Shown: positions 1 to 8,478 of the stretch, piece after piece | How positions within the stretch are numbered: position 1 is the first letter of the stretch | Layout of the letters: each line of letters begins with the position of its first letter | NCBI RefSeq assembly: GCF_000819865.1 | Contig: NZ_CDDF01000019.1 | Coordinates: 127,432-186,447 of the forward strand | DNA length: 59,016 bases | Source of the DNA: Aeromonas eucrenophila | Lineage (GTDB): Bacteria; Pseudomonadota; Gammaproteobacteria; Enterobacterales; Aeromonadaceae | Reading direction: 5' to 3' | Translations under genes and position numbers: made by a program | The notes under the pieces: generated by a model | What the model was told of the DNA's origin: nothing | The model's input: only the letters and a program-made list of their open reading frames with translations | Databases searched by the model: none

Positions 1-1
1 C

Positions 2-1153
2 CACGGCTCGGTGGACGTGGCGGTGGAGGCGATGCGCCACGGCGCCTTCGACTTCCTGACCAAGCCCTTCGATGGCAAGCGGCTGTGTGCCACCGCGCGC
101 AATGCCCTGACTCATCAGCAACTGAGCTCGCTGGTGGCCCAGTATCGGGAAAACTTCGAGCGCAGCTCGTTCGCCGGCTTCATCGGTGCCTCCATGCCGA
201 TGCAGGCGGTGTACCGCATCATAGAAAGCGCGGCGCCGAGCAAGGCGACCGTGTTTATCACCGGCGAGAGCGGTACCGGCAAGGAGGTGTGCGCCGAGGC
301 CATTCATCAATGCAGCCCGCGCCGGGAGCAGCCCTTCATCGCACTGAACTGCGCCGCCATTCCCCACGACCTGATGGAGAGCGAGATCTTCGGCCACGTG
401 AAGGGATCCTTTACCGGCGCCCAGGGGGATCGCAAGGGGGCGGCCAGTCTGGCGGACGGCGGCACCCTGTTCCTGGACGAGATCTGCGAGATGGACCTGG
501 ATCTGCAGAGCAAGCTGCTGCGCTTCATCCAGACCGGCACCCTGCAGCGGGTCGGTAGCGGCAAGCTGGAGACGGTGGATGTGCGTTTCGTCTGCGCCAC
601 CAACCGGGATCCCCTGGTGGAGGTGAAGGCGGGGCGTTTCCGGGAGGATCTCTACTATCGCCTGCACGTGATCCCGCTCGGCCTGCCGCCCCTGCGGGAG
701 CGCGGCGAAGACATACTGTTGCTGGCGCGGGATCTGCTGCTGCGCTATGCGAAAGAAGAGAATAAACGTTTCAGGGACTTCGATGCCGAGACGGCGCGGG
801 TGTTGCTCGATTACCCCTGGCCAGGCAACGTGCGCGAGCTGCAGAACGTGGTGCGCAATATCGTCGTGCTCAACGACAGGGAGCTGGTGAGCCCGGACAT
901 TCTGCCACCCCCCCTCAACGGTGCCCGGGCCGGTGTCCTGCCGGTGCCAGCGTTGGCCGACTTGGATGCCACGACCGCCCCGGCGCGGCCCAGCGCCCCG
1001 ATCCGCCCGCTCTGGCTGGTGGAGAAGGAGACCATAGAGCAGGCCATCGCCAGCTGTGATGGCAACATCCCCAAGGCCGCGGCCCTGCTGGAGATCAGCC
1101 CCTCCACCATTTACCGCAAGAAACAAGGCTGGGAAGAGGCGAGCCAGCGTTAA
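2..1153 (+). CDS. luxO: LuxO-type sigma-54-dependent quorum-sensing response regulator (5' end outside window)
   Basis: The frame is open from the first bases, so the start and most of the receiver domain lie upstream; 383 residues are visible. In order: the end of the receiver domain ([23 protein letters not shown]), a AAA+ sigma-54 activation domain with Walker A GESGTGKE, the sigma-54 contact loop around GSFTGA and the GGTLFLDE region, then a Fis-type HTH ending [15 protein letters not shown]. The blend of [17 protein letters not shown] and the C-terminal [14 protein letters not shown] pattern matches LuxO rather than generic NtrC proteins. Known role in Vibrio: phospho-LuxO with sigma-54 activates Qrr small RNAs at low cell density. 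In vibrios luxU follows luxO; here no luxU follows. The last 21 codons are repeated directly after the stop. Confidence 0.88.
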   Translation, partial: HGSVDVAVEAMRHGAFDFLTKPFDGKRLCATARNALTHQQLSSLVAQYRENFERSSFAGFIGASMPMQAVYRIIESAAPSKATVFITGESGTGKEVCAEAIHQCSPRREQPFIALNCAAIPHDLMESEIFGHVKGSFTGAQGDRKGAASLADGGTLFLDEICEMDLDLQSKLLRFIQTGTLQRVGSGKLETVDVRFVCATNRDPLVEVKAGRFREDLYYRLHVIPLGLPPLRERGEDILLLARDLLLRYAKEENKRFRDFDAETARVLLDYPWPGNVRELQNVVRNIVVLNDRELVSPDILPPPLNGARAGVLPVPALADLDATTAPARPSAPIRPLWLVEKETIEQAIASCDGNIPKAAALLEISPSTIYRKKQGWEEASQR

Positions 1154-1253
1154 AAGGAGGGGGCTGGAGATCAGCCCCTCCACCATCTATCGCAAGAAAC
1201 AAGGCTGGGAAGAGGCGAGCCAGCGCTGAAAGGCGGGGGCTGGAGATCAGCCC
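1088..1253 (+). repeat. 76-bp tandem repeat of the luxO 3' end (2.2 units)
   Basis: Unit 1 (1088-1163) is the last 21 luxO codons plus stop and 10 bp of spacer. Unit 2 (1164-1239) repeats it, again encoding [21 protein letters not shown] and a stop (TGA instead of TAA). Unit 3 starts at 1240 and fades after about 14 bp. Coding differences between units 1 and 2 are all silent (ATT TAC to ATC TAT, CGT to CGC). The copy has no start and is in a different frame from luxO (offset 76), so it is probably not translated. Confidence 0.9.
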
Positions 1254-1258
1254 TCTTT
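1237..1258 (+). terminator. Probable terminator hairpin after luxO
   Basis: GGGCTG-GAGAT-CAGCCC followed by TCTTTCC. The hairpin is built from the third partial copy of the luxO tail repeat, so the repeat itself may supply the terminator. The U-tract is short. Confidence 0.45.
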
Positions 1259-1310
1259 CCCTATCCATTCATGCAAGAAGCCGGTTCGATCCAAGGCTCC
1301 CCCTTACCGC

Positions 1311-1646
1311 TTAATACACCATGGCCAGGCTCATCAGCATCAGGCCGAGGGCGGCGAAGGCCCCCTCCTTGATAGCCAGACGGGGCACCAGCGCCTTGGG
1401 CAGGGCCGGGAACAGGCTAAGTGCAAAGCCAAGGCCGGGCATCAGCCAGTGAAAGCCCGGACTGCGCTGGGCGGGGTCGGCGGCGCCATTGATGATGATA
1501 AGCAGGATGAACAGGGTGAAGGCGGGCAGGATAAACCAGCGGGCGCTGCCCGAGGCGACGGCCCGCAGCGGTGAGATGCGATAGAGCACCAGGGTCACGA
1601 TGAACAGCACCAGGGGGGCCAACAGATAGAGTGGGGCCGGATTCAT
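1311..1646 (-). CDS. Small four-helix membrane protein, unknown function
   Basis: A 111-residue hydrophobic protein with about four predicted membrane helices (near residues 4-22, 37-53, 65-82 and 93-110). I chose the ATG at 1646 (MNPAPLYLL) because the next upstream start would add 35 polar residues with no membrane character; a GGAG lies about 10 bases upstream. It is convergent with luxO. I do not recognise the family; inner-membrane location is inferred from hydrophobicity only. Confidence 0.6.
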   Translation of the reverse strand: MNPAPLYLLAPLVLFIVTLVLYRISPLRAVASGSARWFILPAFTLFILLIIINGAADPAQRSPGFHWLMPGLGFALSLFPALPKALVPRLAIKEGAFAALGLMLMSLAMVY

Positions 1647-1865
1647 GACGGAAGTTCTCCAGATGATGGCAGGTTGAAGGAGGCCGAGCTCATCGGCCTG
1701 CTGAGGGTGACGGCGATCAGGGCTGTCACCGCTTGATCGGGGATCCCCCAAGGCGGGTCTCCAGACGATGGGGAGCGAGTTTACTCAGCCCTGGCGAGGG
1801 ATGACCAGCCTGGTTGCCCCGGCCTGTGAAGCCGATCCCAGGGCAAAGGTTTGCCTGTGCCGGGA

Positions 1866-2204
1866 TCAGCGCAGCCAGAACCAGGCGCCGGCAAACGCCA
1901 GCCAGCTCAGCGCCAGCAGTATCCAGGGCAACGGGTGCTGGCGGGAGATCTCGATCACCTCGAGCTCGCTCTCTTCTTCCTGTTCACCTTGCGGCAGAGA
2001 CTTCGCCTTGGCGTGCAGTTTCTTCTGGCGATTGGCCTCCCGTGCCCGCGCCTTCATCTGCTTCTTGTATTCATCTATGCCCTTCTGGATCCCTTGCGCG
2101 ATCAGCTGGGTCTGCTCCTTGGTCTGGCCCGGTTTCTGGTTGGCGCGGGCGATCTTCATCGCCTCTTGCTGGGTCTCGGGGGAAATCTTGTCGTACTTTG
2201 CCAT
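1866..2204 (-). CDS. DUF2956 family protein, C-terminal membrane anchor
   Basis: 112 residues starting MAKYDKIS, with AAGGAGCG just upstream of the ATG at 2204. A Lys/Gln/Glu-rich soluble part carries the family pattern (EAMKIARANQKPGQTKEQT, then QGIQKGIDEYKKQ). It ends in a single hydrophobic helix (PWILLALSWLAFAGAWFW), so it is probably a tail-anchored inner-membrane protein. DUF2956 occurs in Vibrio, Shewanella and Aeromonas relatives with no assigned function. The longer frame upstream to 2390 lacks a ribosome binding site and looks non-coding. Confidence 0.75.
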   Translation of the reverse strand: MAKYDKISPETQQEAMKIARANQKPGQTKEQTQLIAQGIQKGIDEYKKQMKARAREANRQKKLHAKAKSLPQGEQEEESELEVIEISRQHPLPWILLALSWLAFAGAWFWLR

Positions 2205-2462
2205 TCGAGGCGCTCCTTGGCGTCGGTTGGCGGGAAGTATGCCATAACTGCTGCCCGCAGACTGCCATTTGGGCCGACGAAATAACCCGGTGCCGCGCCG
2301 AAAAAGGGCCTGGATATCAGAACGCCAAATCAGGTTGCGCGGGTGATCACATTTAGCGGAATTTGTGAGTCGTCGATGAAAAATCGTCACATGTTGTTTG
2401 TTATATTACCGCCCGACCCGAGGCTGGGTCGTCCAATAACAAAATAACAAGGTGATATGGAA

Positions 2463-4193
2463 ATGAATTATAAATTTATCAAAGGAAGTGTCGCACTGGC
2501 TGTACTCGCCGCTCTGAGTGGTTGTAATTCCTCCAAGAATGAAAGTGTCGCCCCCTGTACCGAGAATGTCTGCAAACTGACCGTCCTGCACACCAACGAT
2601 ACCCATGGCCGTTTCTGGCACAACGTCGATGGTGAATATGGCATGGCGGCCCAGAAGACCCTGGTCGAGCGGCTGCGCGCCGAGGCCAAGGCGGCGGGCA
2701 GCGAGGTGCTGGTACTCTCCGGTGGTGACGTGAACACCGGGGTGCCCGAGTCGGATCTGCAGGATGCCGAACCCGATTTTATCGGCATGAACAGCATCCG
2801 TTACGATGCCATGGCGGTGGGCAACCATGAATTTGACAACCCTTTGACTATCCTGGAAAAACAGCGTGAGTGGGCCAAGTTCCCCATGCTGTCAGCCAAC
2901 ATCTATGACAAGGCCAGCGGCAAGCACTACTTCGACCCCTACAAGGTGTTCAAGCTGGAGAGCGGCCTCAAGGTCGCCGTGCTGGGCCTGACCACCGAAG
3001 ACACCGCCCAGTTGGTGGATCCCAACAACGTTAAGACCCTGGAGTTCCGCGATCCGACCACGGAGGCGGCCAAGCTGGGCAAGCAGATACGCGCTGGCAA
3101 GGAAGCCAACTTGGTCTTCGCCATCACCCACATGGGCCACTACGCAGATGGTCAGCACGGCAGCAATGCCCCTGGCGATGTCGAGATGGCGCGCGCACTG
3201 CCAGCCGGTACCCTGGACGCCATTATTGGTGGTCACTCCCAGAACCCGGTCTGCATGGAGCCGGGTACCCCCGACAAATACGCCAACTTCCAGCCGGGGG
3301 ACGACTGCCTGCCGGATCAGCAGAACGGCACCTGGATCATGCAGGCCCACGAGTGGGGCAAGTATGTGGGCCGTGCCCAGTTTGACTACCAGAATGGCAA
3401 GCTGACCCTGACCAGCTATGAACTTATTCCGGTCAATCTGGTGAAGCGTGATGCCAAGAATGCTGTCATTAAAGACACTAATAATAATGTGCAGTTTATT
3501 CAGGACGAAATTATCAAGGACCCTGATCTTTACTCCACCTTGCAAGTATTCCAAGAGAAAGGAGAGGCTGAGTTAGGCGTAAAAATTGCCTCCACCGATG
3601 ATCTCCTGTTAGGGGAGCGTAAAAATGTTCGCTTTATGCAAACCAATTTGGGGCGGCTTATTACTACAGCCACAGCTCAAAAGCTGGGTGCTAATTTTGG
3701 CATCGTAAACTCGGGCGGCGTGCGTGCGTCAATTCAGACCGGTGATATTACCTACCGTGATGTACTCACAGTTCATCCCTTCGGTAACACGGTTAACAAA
3801 GCAACCATGAAGGGTTCTGAGCTTGTCGATTACCTCGGCAAGGTCGCTACCTTGACCAGTGGTGGATATCCCCAATTTGGCGGCATCAACATGGAAGTCA
3901 ATTGTGGTGCCAAGAGCGTCACCATTGCCTCCATCGGTGGCAAGGCATTCGATGCCAATGCAAGTTACAGCTTTGCCATTCCGAGTTTCAGTGCTGCGGG
4001 TGGCGACAAGTATCCTGTCATCAACACCATCAACGCTGGCCTCGTCGATGCGGGTGTGCTGAAAGAGTATCTGGAAGCCAAACAGAACATCCATGCTGCT
4101 GACTACCAGCCTGCGGGTGAAGTTACCTTCATCAACAACACTATCAACCCGGCCAACACCAATAACTGTGGTCAGGAAATCATAGGTAACTGA
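2463..4193 (+). CDS. ushA: UshA-type lipoprotein 5'-nucleotidase / UDP-sugar hydrolase
   Basis: 576 residues. A lipobox LAALSGC puts the lipidated Cys at residue 21, unlike soluble periplasmic E. coli UshA. The metallophosphatase domain shows LHTNDTHGRFW, GGDVNTG, GNHEFDNP, THMGHYADG and GGHSQNP. The C-terminal nucleotide-binding domain shows VNSGGVRASIQTGDITYRDVLTVHPFGN. Long stretches match E. coli UshA almost residue by residue (GVPESDLQDAEPDF, APGDVEMARALPAG). Known role: hydrolysis of extracellular nucleotides and UDP-sugars for salvage. The ATG at 2463 is preferred over 2457 because AAGG at 2449 is then correctly spaced. Codon use turns AT-rich from about 3430, suggesting a mosaic gene. 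A strong terminator follows. Confidence 0.9.
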   Translation: MNYKFIKGSVALAVLAALSGCNSSKNESVAPCTENVCKLTVLHTNDTHGRFWHNVDGEYGMAAQKTLVERLRAEAKAAGSEVLVLSGGDVNTGVPESDLQDAEPDFIGMNSIRYDAMAVGNHEFDNPLTILEKQREWAKFPMLSANIYDKASGKHYFDPYKVFKLESGLKVAVLGLTTEDTAQLVDPNNVKTLEFRDPTTEAAKLGKQIRAGKEANLVFAITHMGHYADGQHGSNAPGDVEMARALPAGTLDAIIGGHSQNPVCMEPGTPDKYANFQPGDDCLPDQQNGTWIMQAHEWGKYVGRAQFDYQNGKLTLTSYELIPVNLVKRDAKNAVIKDTNNNVQFIQDEIIKDPDLYSTLQVFQEKGEAELGVKIASTDDLLLGERKNVRFMQTNLGRLITTATAQKLGANFGIVNSGGVRASIQTGDITYRDVLTVHPFGNTVNKATMKGSELVDYLGKVATLTSGGYPQFGGINMEVNCGAKSVTIASIGGKAFDANASYSFAIPSFSAAGGDKYPVINTINAGLVDAGVLKEYLEAKQNIHAADYQPAGEVTFINNTINPANTNNCGQEIIGN

Positions 4194-4203
4194 TCATCGC
4201 TGA

Positions 4204-4237
4204 GACCAAAACCGGGGCCATAGCCCCGGTTTTGGTC
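4204..4237 (+). terminator. Intrinsic terminator after ushA
   Basis: A 15-bp perfect stem, GACCAAAACCGGGGC with its complement around loop CATA, 10 bp past the ushA stop. Confidence 0.85.
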
Positions 4238-4322
4238 GTGCGAATAGTTTGACTTGTATCGACGTGGGCAAACAATGGCGCGGTGCCAGTGTGAGTCACA
4301 TGAAGCCATAGTGATACGTAGT

Positions 4323-4350
4323 AAAAAGGCGACCCTGAGGTCGCCTTTTT
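4323..4350 (-). terminator. Terminator of the Tim44-like gene (probably bidirectional)
   Basis: AAAAAGGCGACC-CTGA-GGTCGCCTTTTT, 22 bp beyond the stop of the minus-strand gene; A and T tracts flank the stem on both sides. Confidence 0.8.
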
Positions 4351-4372
4351 GAGATTTACCGGAGGGAGGCTA

Positions 4373-5224
4373 TTACAGCTGCTCGATACCGGCGATGTGC
4401 CAGGGAGCGTTGTCCTTGGCCAGGTTGCGCTCGAGGTGCCACACCTCTTTGATGTCCTCCTCGACCTGCTCCTGGCGATCCATGTAGCGGCCGCTGAAGC
4501 GCACGCTGACCTGGGCCCAGTCGCTGCCGTAGTCGGCACGGACCAGCTGGGTGTCCACATACATCACTTCGGTATGCTGCTCGCCGGTCAGTTCGGCGCG
4601 CTCGGTCTTGAGCTGCTCGAACAGCTCAGGGCTCACGTACTCGCGTACCTTCTCCAGATCGTTCTTGTTCCAGGCCTCTTGCAGGGTGCGATAGTGATCG
4701 CGGGCACCGGACAGGAAACCATTCATGTCGAAGCCCGGGGGCAGACGGAAGGGCACGTCGCTGTCGGCAAAGCCGGTGGCCTGCGGGGCGCTGTGGCTCT
4801 GCTCGAACTGCTGCGGGGCCTGGGGAGGCTGATAGCCCGCATAGGCCGCCTGTGGCTGGGCCGTCGCCGCCTTGTTCTTGCGCATGGCGCGGAACAGGAA
4901 GACGGCACCCAGGGCCAGCATGGCGATCAGCAGCATGTCCATGCCCTGCAGACCTTCGAAGGCGCCGCTACCCAGCAGGTAGGCGAACAGGCCGCCGGCC
5001 AGCAGGCCGCCGAGCAGACCGCCCATCATGCCGCTCTTTTTGGGCGCCGCGGCCAGGGTCGGGTTCTTGCCGTTCACTGGTGCTGCGGCCGGAGCCGGTT
5101 GGGCCGGCGCCGTCTTGTAGCTTTTGCCAAAGGATTTGCCGCCACCAAATTTCTTGGCTTCGGCGATGGGTGCCCCGAGGCCAATGGCCAGGATCACGGC
5201 AAACAGGGTCAGCATCTTTTTCAT
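4373..5224 (-). CDS. Tim44-like domain membrane protein
   Basis: 283 residues. The start at 5224 (MKKMLTLFAV) gives a clear signal peptide ending near AEA-KKFGGG; upstream in-frame starts would add unrelated residues. After a Gly/Lys/Ala/Pro-rich linker come a Gly-rich hydrophobic segment (MMGGLLGGLLAGGLFAYLLG) and a second helix (MLLIAMLALGAVFLF). A soluble Tim44-like domain follows from about residue 150, with the family region around FLSGARDHYRTLQEAWNKND and REYVSPELFEQL. In bacteria the function of this domain is unknown; the mitochondrial relative binds membranes and Hsp70. A single-gene unit between terminators. Confidence 0.82.
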   Translation of the reverse strand: MKKMLTLFAVILAIGLGAPIAEAKKFGGGKSFGKSYKTAPAQPAPAAAPVNGKNPTLAAAPKKSGMMGGLLGGLLAGGLFAYLLGSGAFEGLQGMDMLLIAMLALGAVFLFRAMRKNKAATAQPQAAYAGYQPPQAPQQFEQSHSAPQATGFADSDVPFRLPPGFDMNGFLSGARDHYRTLQEAWNKNDLEKVREYVSPELFEQLKTERAELTGEQHTEVMYVDTQLVRADYGSDWAQVSVRFSGRYMDRQEQVEEDIKEVWHLERNLAKDNAPWHIAGIEQL

Positions 5225-5396
5225 TTTGACTCTTTTCACTCTCATGTGGATGGGGGCATGCTCTGCTTGTACGAGGCGCATGGCAGGCTGCCAGTCCCTT
5301 TTTGTGGTGCAGCTTGCGACTATGATTAACATGTTTGGCATGAATTATTCATGAACAGATTGTGCCCCATCCAGGGGCTTTTGCAGGAGAAGCGCT

Positions 5397-5498
5397 ATGA
5401 AAAACAGACGACCGAGCCGGACGGTGCGCAGACAACGTAACAAGGCGAGAGCCAAGGCACAGGATCAGGTGCTGGTGTGGCCCTTTCTCGTGTTGTGA
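5397..5498 (+). CDS. Candidate 33-residue basic small protein
   Basis: ATG at 5397 with AGGAG about 8 bases upstream (TTGCAGGAGAAGCGCTATG). The first 20 residues are very basic (MKNRRPSRTVRRQRNKARAK) and the end is hydrophobic (QVLVWPFLVL). It lies in the 420-bp space between the Tim44-like gene and dnaB. The evidence is a good ribosome binding site and a biased composition only; it could be chance. Confidence 0.35.
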   Translation: MKNRRPSRTVRRQRNKARAKAQDQVLVWPFLVL

Positions 5499-5648
5499 GG
5501 CGGCCCCATAGTCCCGAAGCACGATGAGCGCAGGCTTCGCCAGCAACCACCAAGAGGAGGGTGAAGTGAATGGCGAGCATTAGCGCTCGCGGTGGCGGGG
5601 TTTCTTTTGTAAAATTCCCGTCCCCTTCCCGCTGCGGTTTTTATGTGT

Positions 5649-7043
5649 ATGGCAGAGCAAGTGACGGCGAAAAAAGACGCCAAGACACAACAGCTGAAAG
5701 TTCCCCCCCACTCCTTTGAGGCCGAGCAGTCCGTACTGGGCGGCCTGATGCTGGATAACGAGGCCTGGGACAGGGTCGCCGAGCGGGTGATCGACAAGGA
5801 TTTCTACAGCCGTCCCCACCGCCTCATCTTCCAGGCCATGACCCGCCTCTCCAACGCGGGCAACCCCATCGATCTCATCACCTTGCAGGAGGAACTGGAA
5901 CGCTCCGAGCAGTTGGAAGAGTCCGGTGGCTTTGCCTACCTGGTGGAGATCGCCAAGAACACCCCGAGCGCCGCCAACATCAACGCCTATGCCGAAATCG
6001 TGCGTGAGCGGGCCGTGGTGCGGGAGATGATCTCGGTCGCCAACGAGATAGTCGAGGCGGGTTACGAGCCTCAGGGCCGTACTTCCGGCGATCTGCTGGA
6101 CTTGGCCGAGAGCAAGGTGTTCCAGATTGCCGAGCAGCGCACCAGCGCCAACGAGGGCCCCCAGCCCTTGAAGCTCATCCTGGAACAGACGGTCGACAAG
6201 ATTGAAGAGCTGTTCAAGACCCCCCACAACGGGGTGACCGGGGTCTCCAGCGGTTACGGGGATCTGGACAAGATGACCGCCGGTCTGCAGCGCTCGGACC
6301 TCATCATAGTCGCGGCCCGTCCCTCCATGGGCAAGACCACCTTTGCCATGAACCTGTGCGAGCACGCGGCGCTGACCGCCGACAAGCCGGTGCTGATCTT
6401 CTCCCTCGAGATGCCCTCCGAGCAGATCATCATGCGTATGCTCGCCTCGGTCGGTCGCATCGACCAGACCAAGGTGCGGACCGGCCAGCTCGACGATGAG
6501 GATTGGGCGCGCCTCTCCTCCACCATGGGGCTCTTGCTCGAGAAGGGCAAGATGTACATAGACGACGCCTCCGGCCTGACCCCGACCGACGTGCGCTCCC
6601 GTGCGCGCCGTATCGCCCGTGAGCACGGTGGCCTCTCCATGATCATGATCGACTACCTGCAACTGATGCGGGTGCCTGCGCTGTCTGACAACAGAACTCT
6701 GGAAATCGGTGAAATCTCCCGCTCCCTCAAGGCGCTGGCAAAAGAGCTGCAATGCCCCGTGGTGGCGCTCTCCCAGTTGAACCGAAGCCTGGAACAGCGC
6801 GCCGACAAGCGCCCGGTCAACTCGGATCTGCGGGAATCCGGCTCCATCGAGCAGGATGCGGATTTGATCATGTTCATCTACCGCGACGAGGTCTATCACG
6901 ACGACAGCCCCGACAAGGGGATCGCCGAGATCATCATCGGCAAGCAGCGTAACGGCCCCATAGGACGAGTGCGTCTCACCTTCCAGGGCCAGTTCTCCCG
7001 GTTCGACAACTACGCCGGCCCGGCCTTTGACGACGATTACTAA
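5649..7043 (+). CDS. dnaB: Replicative DNA helicase DnaB
   Basis: 464 residues. The N-terminal DnaB domain starts VPPHSFEAEQSVLGGLMLDN. The RecA-like helicase domain carries Walker A ARPSMGKTTFAMN (about residues 223-235), Walker B MIMIDYLQLM, and the DnaB signatures LSQLNRSLEQRADKRP and LRESGSIEQDADLIMFIYRD. It unwinds the fork as a hexamer and recruits primase. Either ATG 5643 or 5649 could start it; no strong Shine-Dalgarno is visible, and MAEQ at 5649 resembles other DnaB N-termini. alr follows 150 bp later, the usual order. A degenerate copy of its last 17 codons lies 34 bp past the stop, in the same frame. Confidence 0.97.
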   Translation: MAEQVTAKKDAKTQQLKVPPHSFEAEQSVLGGLMLDNEAWDRVAERVIDKDFYSRPHRLIFQAMTRLSNAGNPIDLITLQEELERSEQLEESGGFAYLVEIAKNTPSAANINAYAEIVRERAVVREMISVANEIVEAGYEPQGRTSGDLLDLAESKVFQIAEQRTSANEGPQPLKLILEQTVDKIEELFKTPHNGVTGVSSGYGDLDKMTAGLQRSDLIIVAARPSMGKTTFAMNLCEHAALTADKPVLIFSLEMPSEQIIMRMLASVGRIDQTKVRTGQLDDEDWARLSSTMGLLLEKGKMYIDDASGLTPTDVRSRARRIAREHGGLSMIMIDYLQLMRVPALSDNRTLEIGEISRSLKALAKELQCPVVALSQLNRSLEQRADKRPVNSDLRESGSIEQDADLIMFIYRDEVYHDDSPDKGIAEIIIGKQRNGPIGRVRLTFQGQFSRFDNYAGPAFDDDY

Positions 7044-7076
7044 ACCGGAGCGAATCGCTCCCCCGATGACAAGACA

Positions 7077-7130
7077 CAGTTTTCCCGGTTCGACAATTCT
7101 GCCGGTCCGGCCTTAGACGATGACAATTAA
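7077..7130 (+). repeat. Degenerate copy of the dnaB 3' end
   Basis: Reads QFSRFDNSAGPALDDDN plus TAA, against QFSRFDNYAGPAFDDDY plus TAA at the true gene end (6990-7043). Offset is 87 bp, a multiple of three. Of eight differing codons five are synonymous. A GGAGCG-AAT-CGCTCC hairpin (7047-7061) sits between the stop and the copy. Confidence 0.9.
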
Positions 7131-7193
7131 GGGCTGACACCCCCCGGTGCCTGGCGCATTCAAGCGCCATCATGCCCTCGTAAGGGAAAACAG

Positions 7194-8267
7194 ATGAAAG
7201 CGGCTATTGCCCAAATCGATACAGCGGCCCTGCGCCACAACCTCGCCGTGGTCAAACGCCACGCCCCTTCCTGCAAGATCATCGCCGTGGTCAAGGCCAA
7301 CGCCTATGGTCATGGCCTGCTGCCGGTCGCCCGTACCCTGGTGGATGCGGACGCCTACGCGGTGGCCCGCATCGAGGAGGCACTGATGCTGCGCTCCTGC
7401 GCCGTGGTCAAACCCATAGTGCTGCTGGAAGGCTTCTTCTCGAGCGCAGACTTGCCGGTGCTGGCGGCCAACAACCTGCAGACAGCCGTGCACACCTGGG
7501 AGCAGCTCGAAGCCCTGGAGCAGGCCGAGCTGCCGGCCCCCGTGGTGGCCTGGCTCAAGCTCGATACCGGCATGCACCGGCTCGGGGTGCGGGCCGACGA
7601 GATGCCCGCCTTTATCGAGCGCCTCGCCAAGTGCAAGAACGTGGTGCAGCCGTTCAACATCATGACCCACTTCAGCCGCTCCGATGAGCTGGAACAGGCC
7701 ACCACCCGCGAGCAGATCGACTTGTTCAGCAAGTTGACCGCCCCTCTGGCGGGCGAGCGTGCCATGGCAAACTCCGCGGGGATCCTGGCCTGGCCGGACT
7801 CCCACTGCGACTGGGTGCGCCCCGGCGTCATCCTGTACGGCGTGTCGCCCTTCCCGAACACGGTGGCGGCGGATTACGACCTTAAGCCGGTGATGACCCT
7901 CAAGACCCAGCTCATCGCGGTGCGGGATCACAAGGCGGGCGAGCCGGTGGGCTATGGGGCTAACTGGGTGTCGGAGCGCGACACCCGGCTCGGGGTCATC
8001 GCCATCGGCTACGGAGACGGTTACCCGCGCATGGCGCCCAACGGTACGTCCGTGCTGGTCAACGGCCGCATAGTGCCCCTGGTGGGCCGGGTCTCCATGG
8101 ACATGACCACGGTAGACTTGGGCCCAGGCGCCACCGACAAGGCCGGCGACGAGGCCGTGCTCTGGGGCGAGGGTCTGCCGGTGGAACGGGTCGCCGAGGA
8201 GATTGGCACCATTCCCTATGAGCTGATCACCAAGCTGACGTCCAGAGTCTTTATGGAGTACGTCTAG
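7194..8267 (+). CDS. alr: Alanine racemase
   Basis: 357 residues, the usual length. The PLP lysine is K34 in [11 protein letters not shown] and the second active-site motif is GYGDGYPR. It interconverts L- and D-alanine for peptidoglycan using PLP in the cytoplasm. It follows dnaB as in many gammaproteobacteria. The ATG at 7194 follows a purine-rich AAGGGAAAACAG. A REP-like repeat and a shared terminator lie downstream. Confidence 0.96.
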   Translation: MKAAIAQIDTAALRHNLAVVKRHAPSCKIIAVVKANAYGHGLLPVARTLVDADAYAVARIEEALMLRSCAVVKPIVLLEGFFSSADLPVLAANNLQTAVHTWEQLEALEQAELPAPVVAWLKLDTGMHRLGVRADEMPAFIERLAKCKNVVQPFNIMTHFSRSDELEQATTREQIDLFSKLTAPLAGERAMANSAGILAWPDSHCDWVRPGVILYGVSPFPNTVAADYDLKPVMTLKTQLIAVRDHKAGEPVGYGANWVSERDTRLGVIAIGYGDGYPRMAPNGTSVLVNGRIVPLVGRVSMDMTTVDLGPGATDKAGDEAVLWGEGLPVERVAEEIGTIPYELITKLTSRVFMEYV

Positions 8268-8273
8268 ACGAAT

Positions 8274-8313
8274 CCCCCTCATCCCTGGCCCTTCTCCCGA
8301 GAGGGGAGAAGGG
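8274..8313. repeat. REP-like palindromic repeat, copy A
   Basis: CCCCCTCATCCCTGG followed by a 10-bp stem (CCCTTCTCCC / GGGAGAAGGG around GAGAG). An inverted copy lies at 33364-33405. Confidence 0.7.
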
Positions 8314-8366
8314 AGCAAGAGAGTGATAACAGCCGTTTTCTCTTCGCTGGGAGAGGTATAAAGCAT

Positions 8367-8400
8367 AAAAAAGGCCGCCCTTATCGGGGCGGCCTTTTTT
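8367..8400 (+). terminator. Terminator after alr, shared with putA
   Basis: AAAAAAGGCCGCCC, loop TTATCG, GGGCGGCCTTTTTT: a 14-bp stem with tracts on both sides, between convergent alr and putA. Confidence 0.88.
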
Positions 8401-8432
8401 ATTCTCTGCCGATGGCTGTGTGGATATGAAAA

Positions 8433-8452
8433 AGCCCCGCATCGGCGGGGCT
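8433..8452 (-). terminator. Terminator of putA
   Basis: On the minus strand AGCCCCGC-CGAT-GCGGGGCT followed by TTTTTCAT, 27 bp after the putA stop. Confidence 0.8.
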
Positions 8453-8478
8453 CGATTCTGTGCCGTCAAGCGGGGCGC

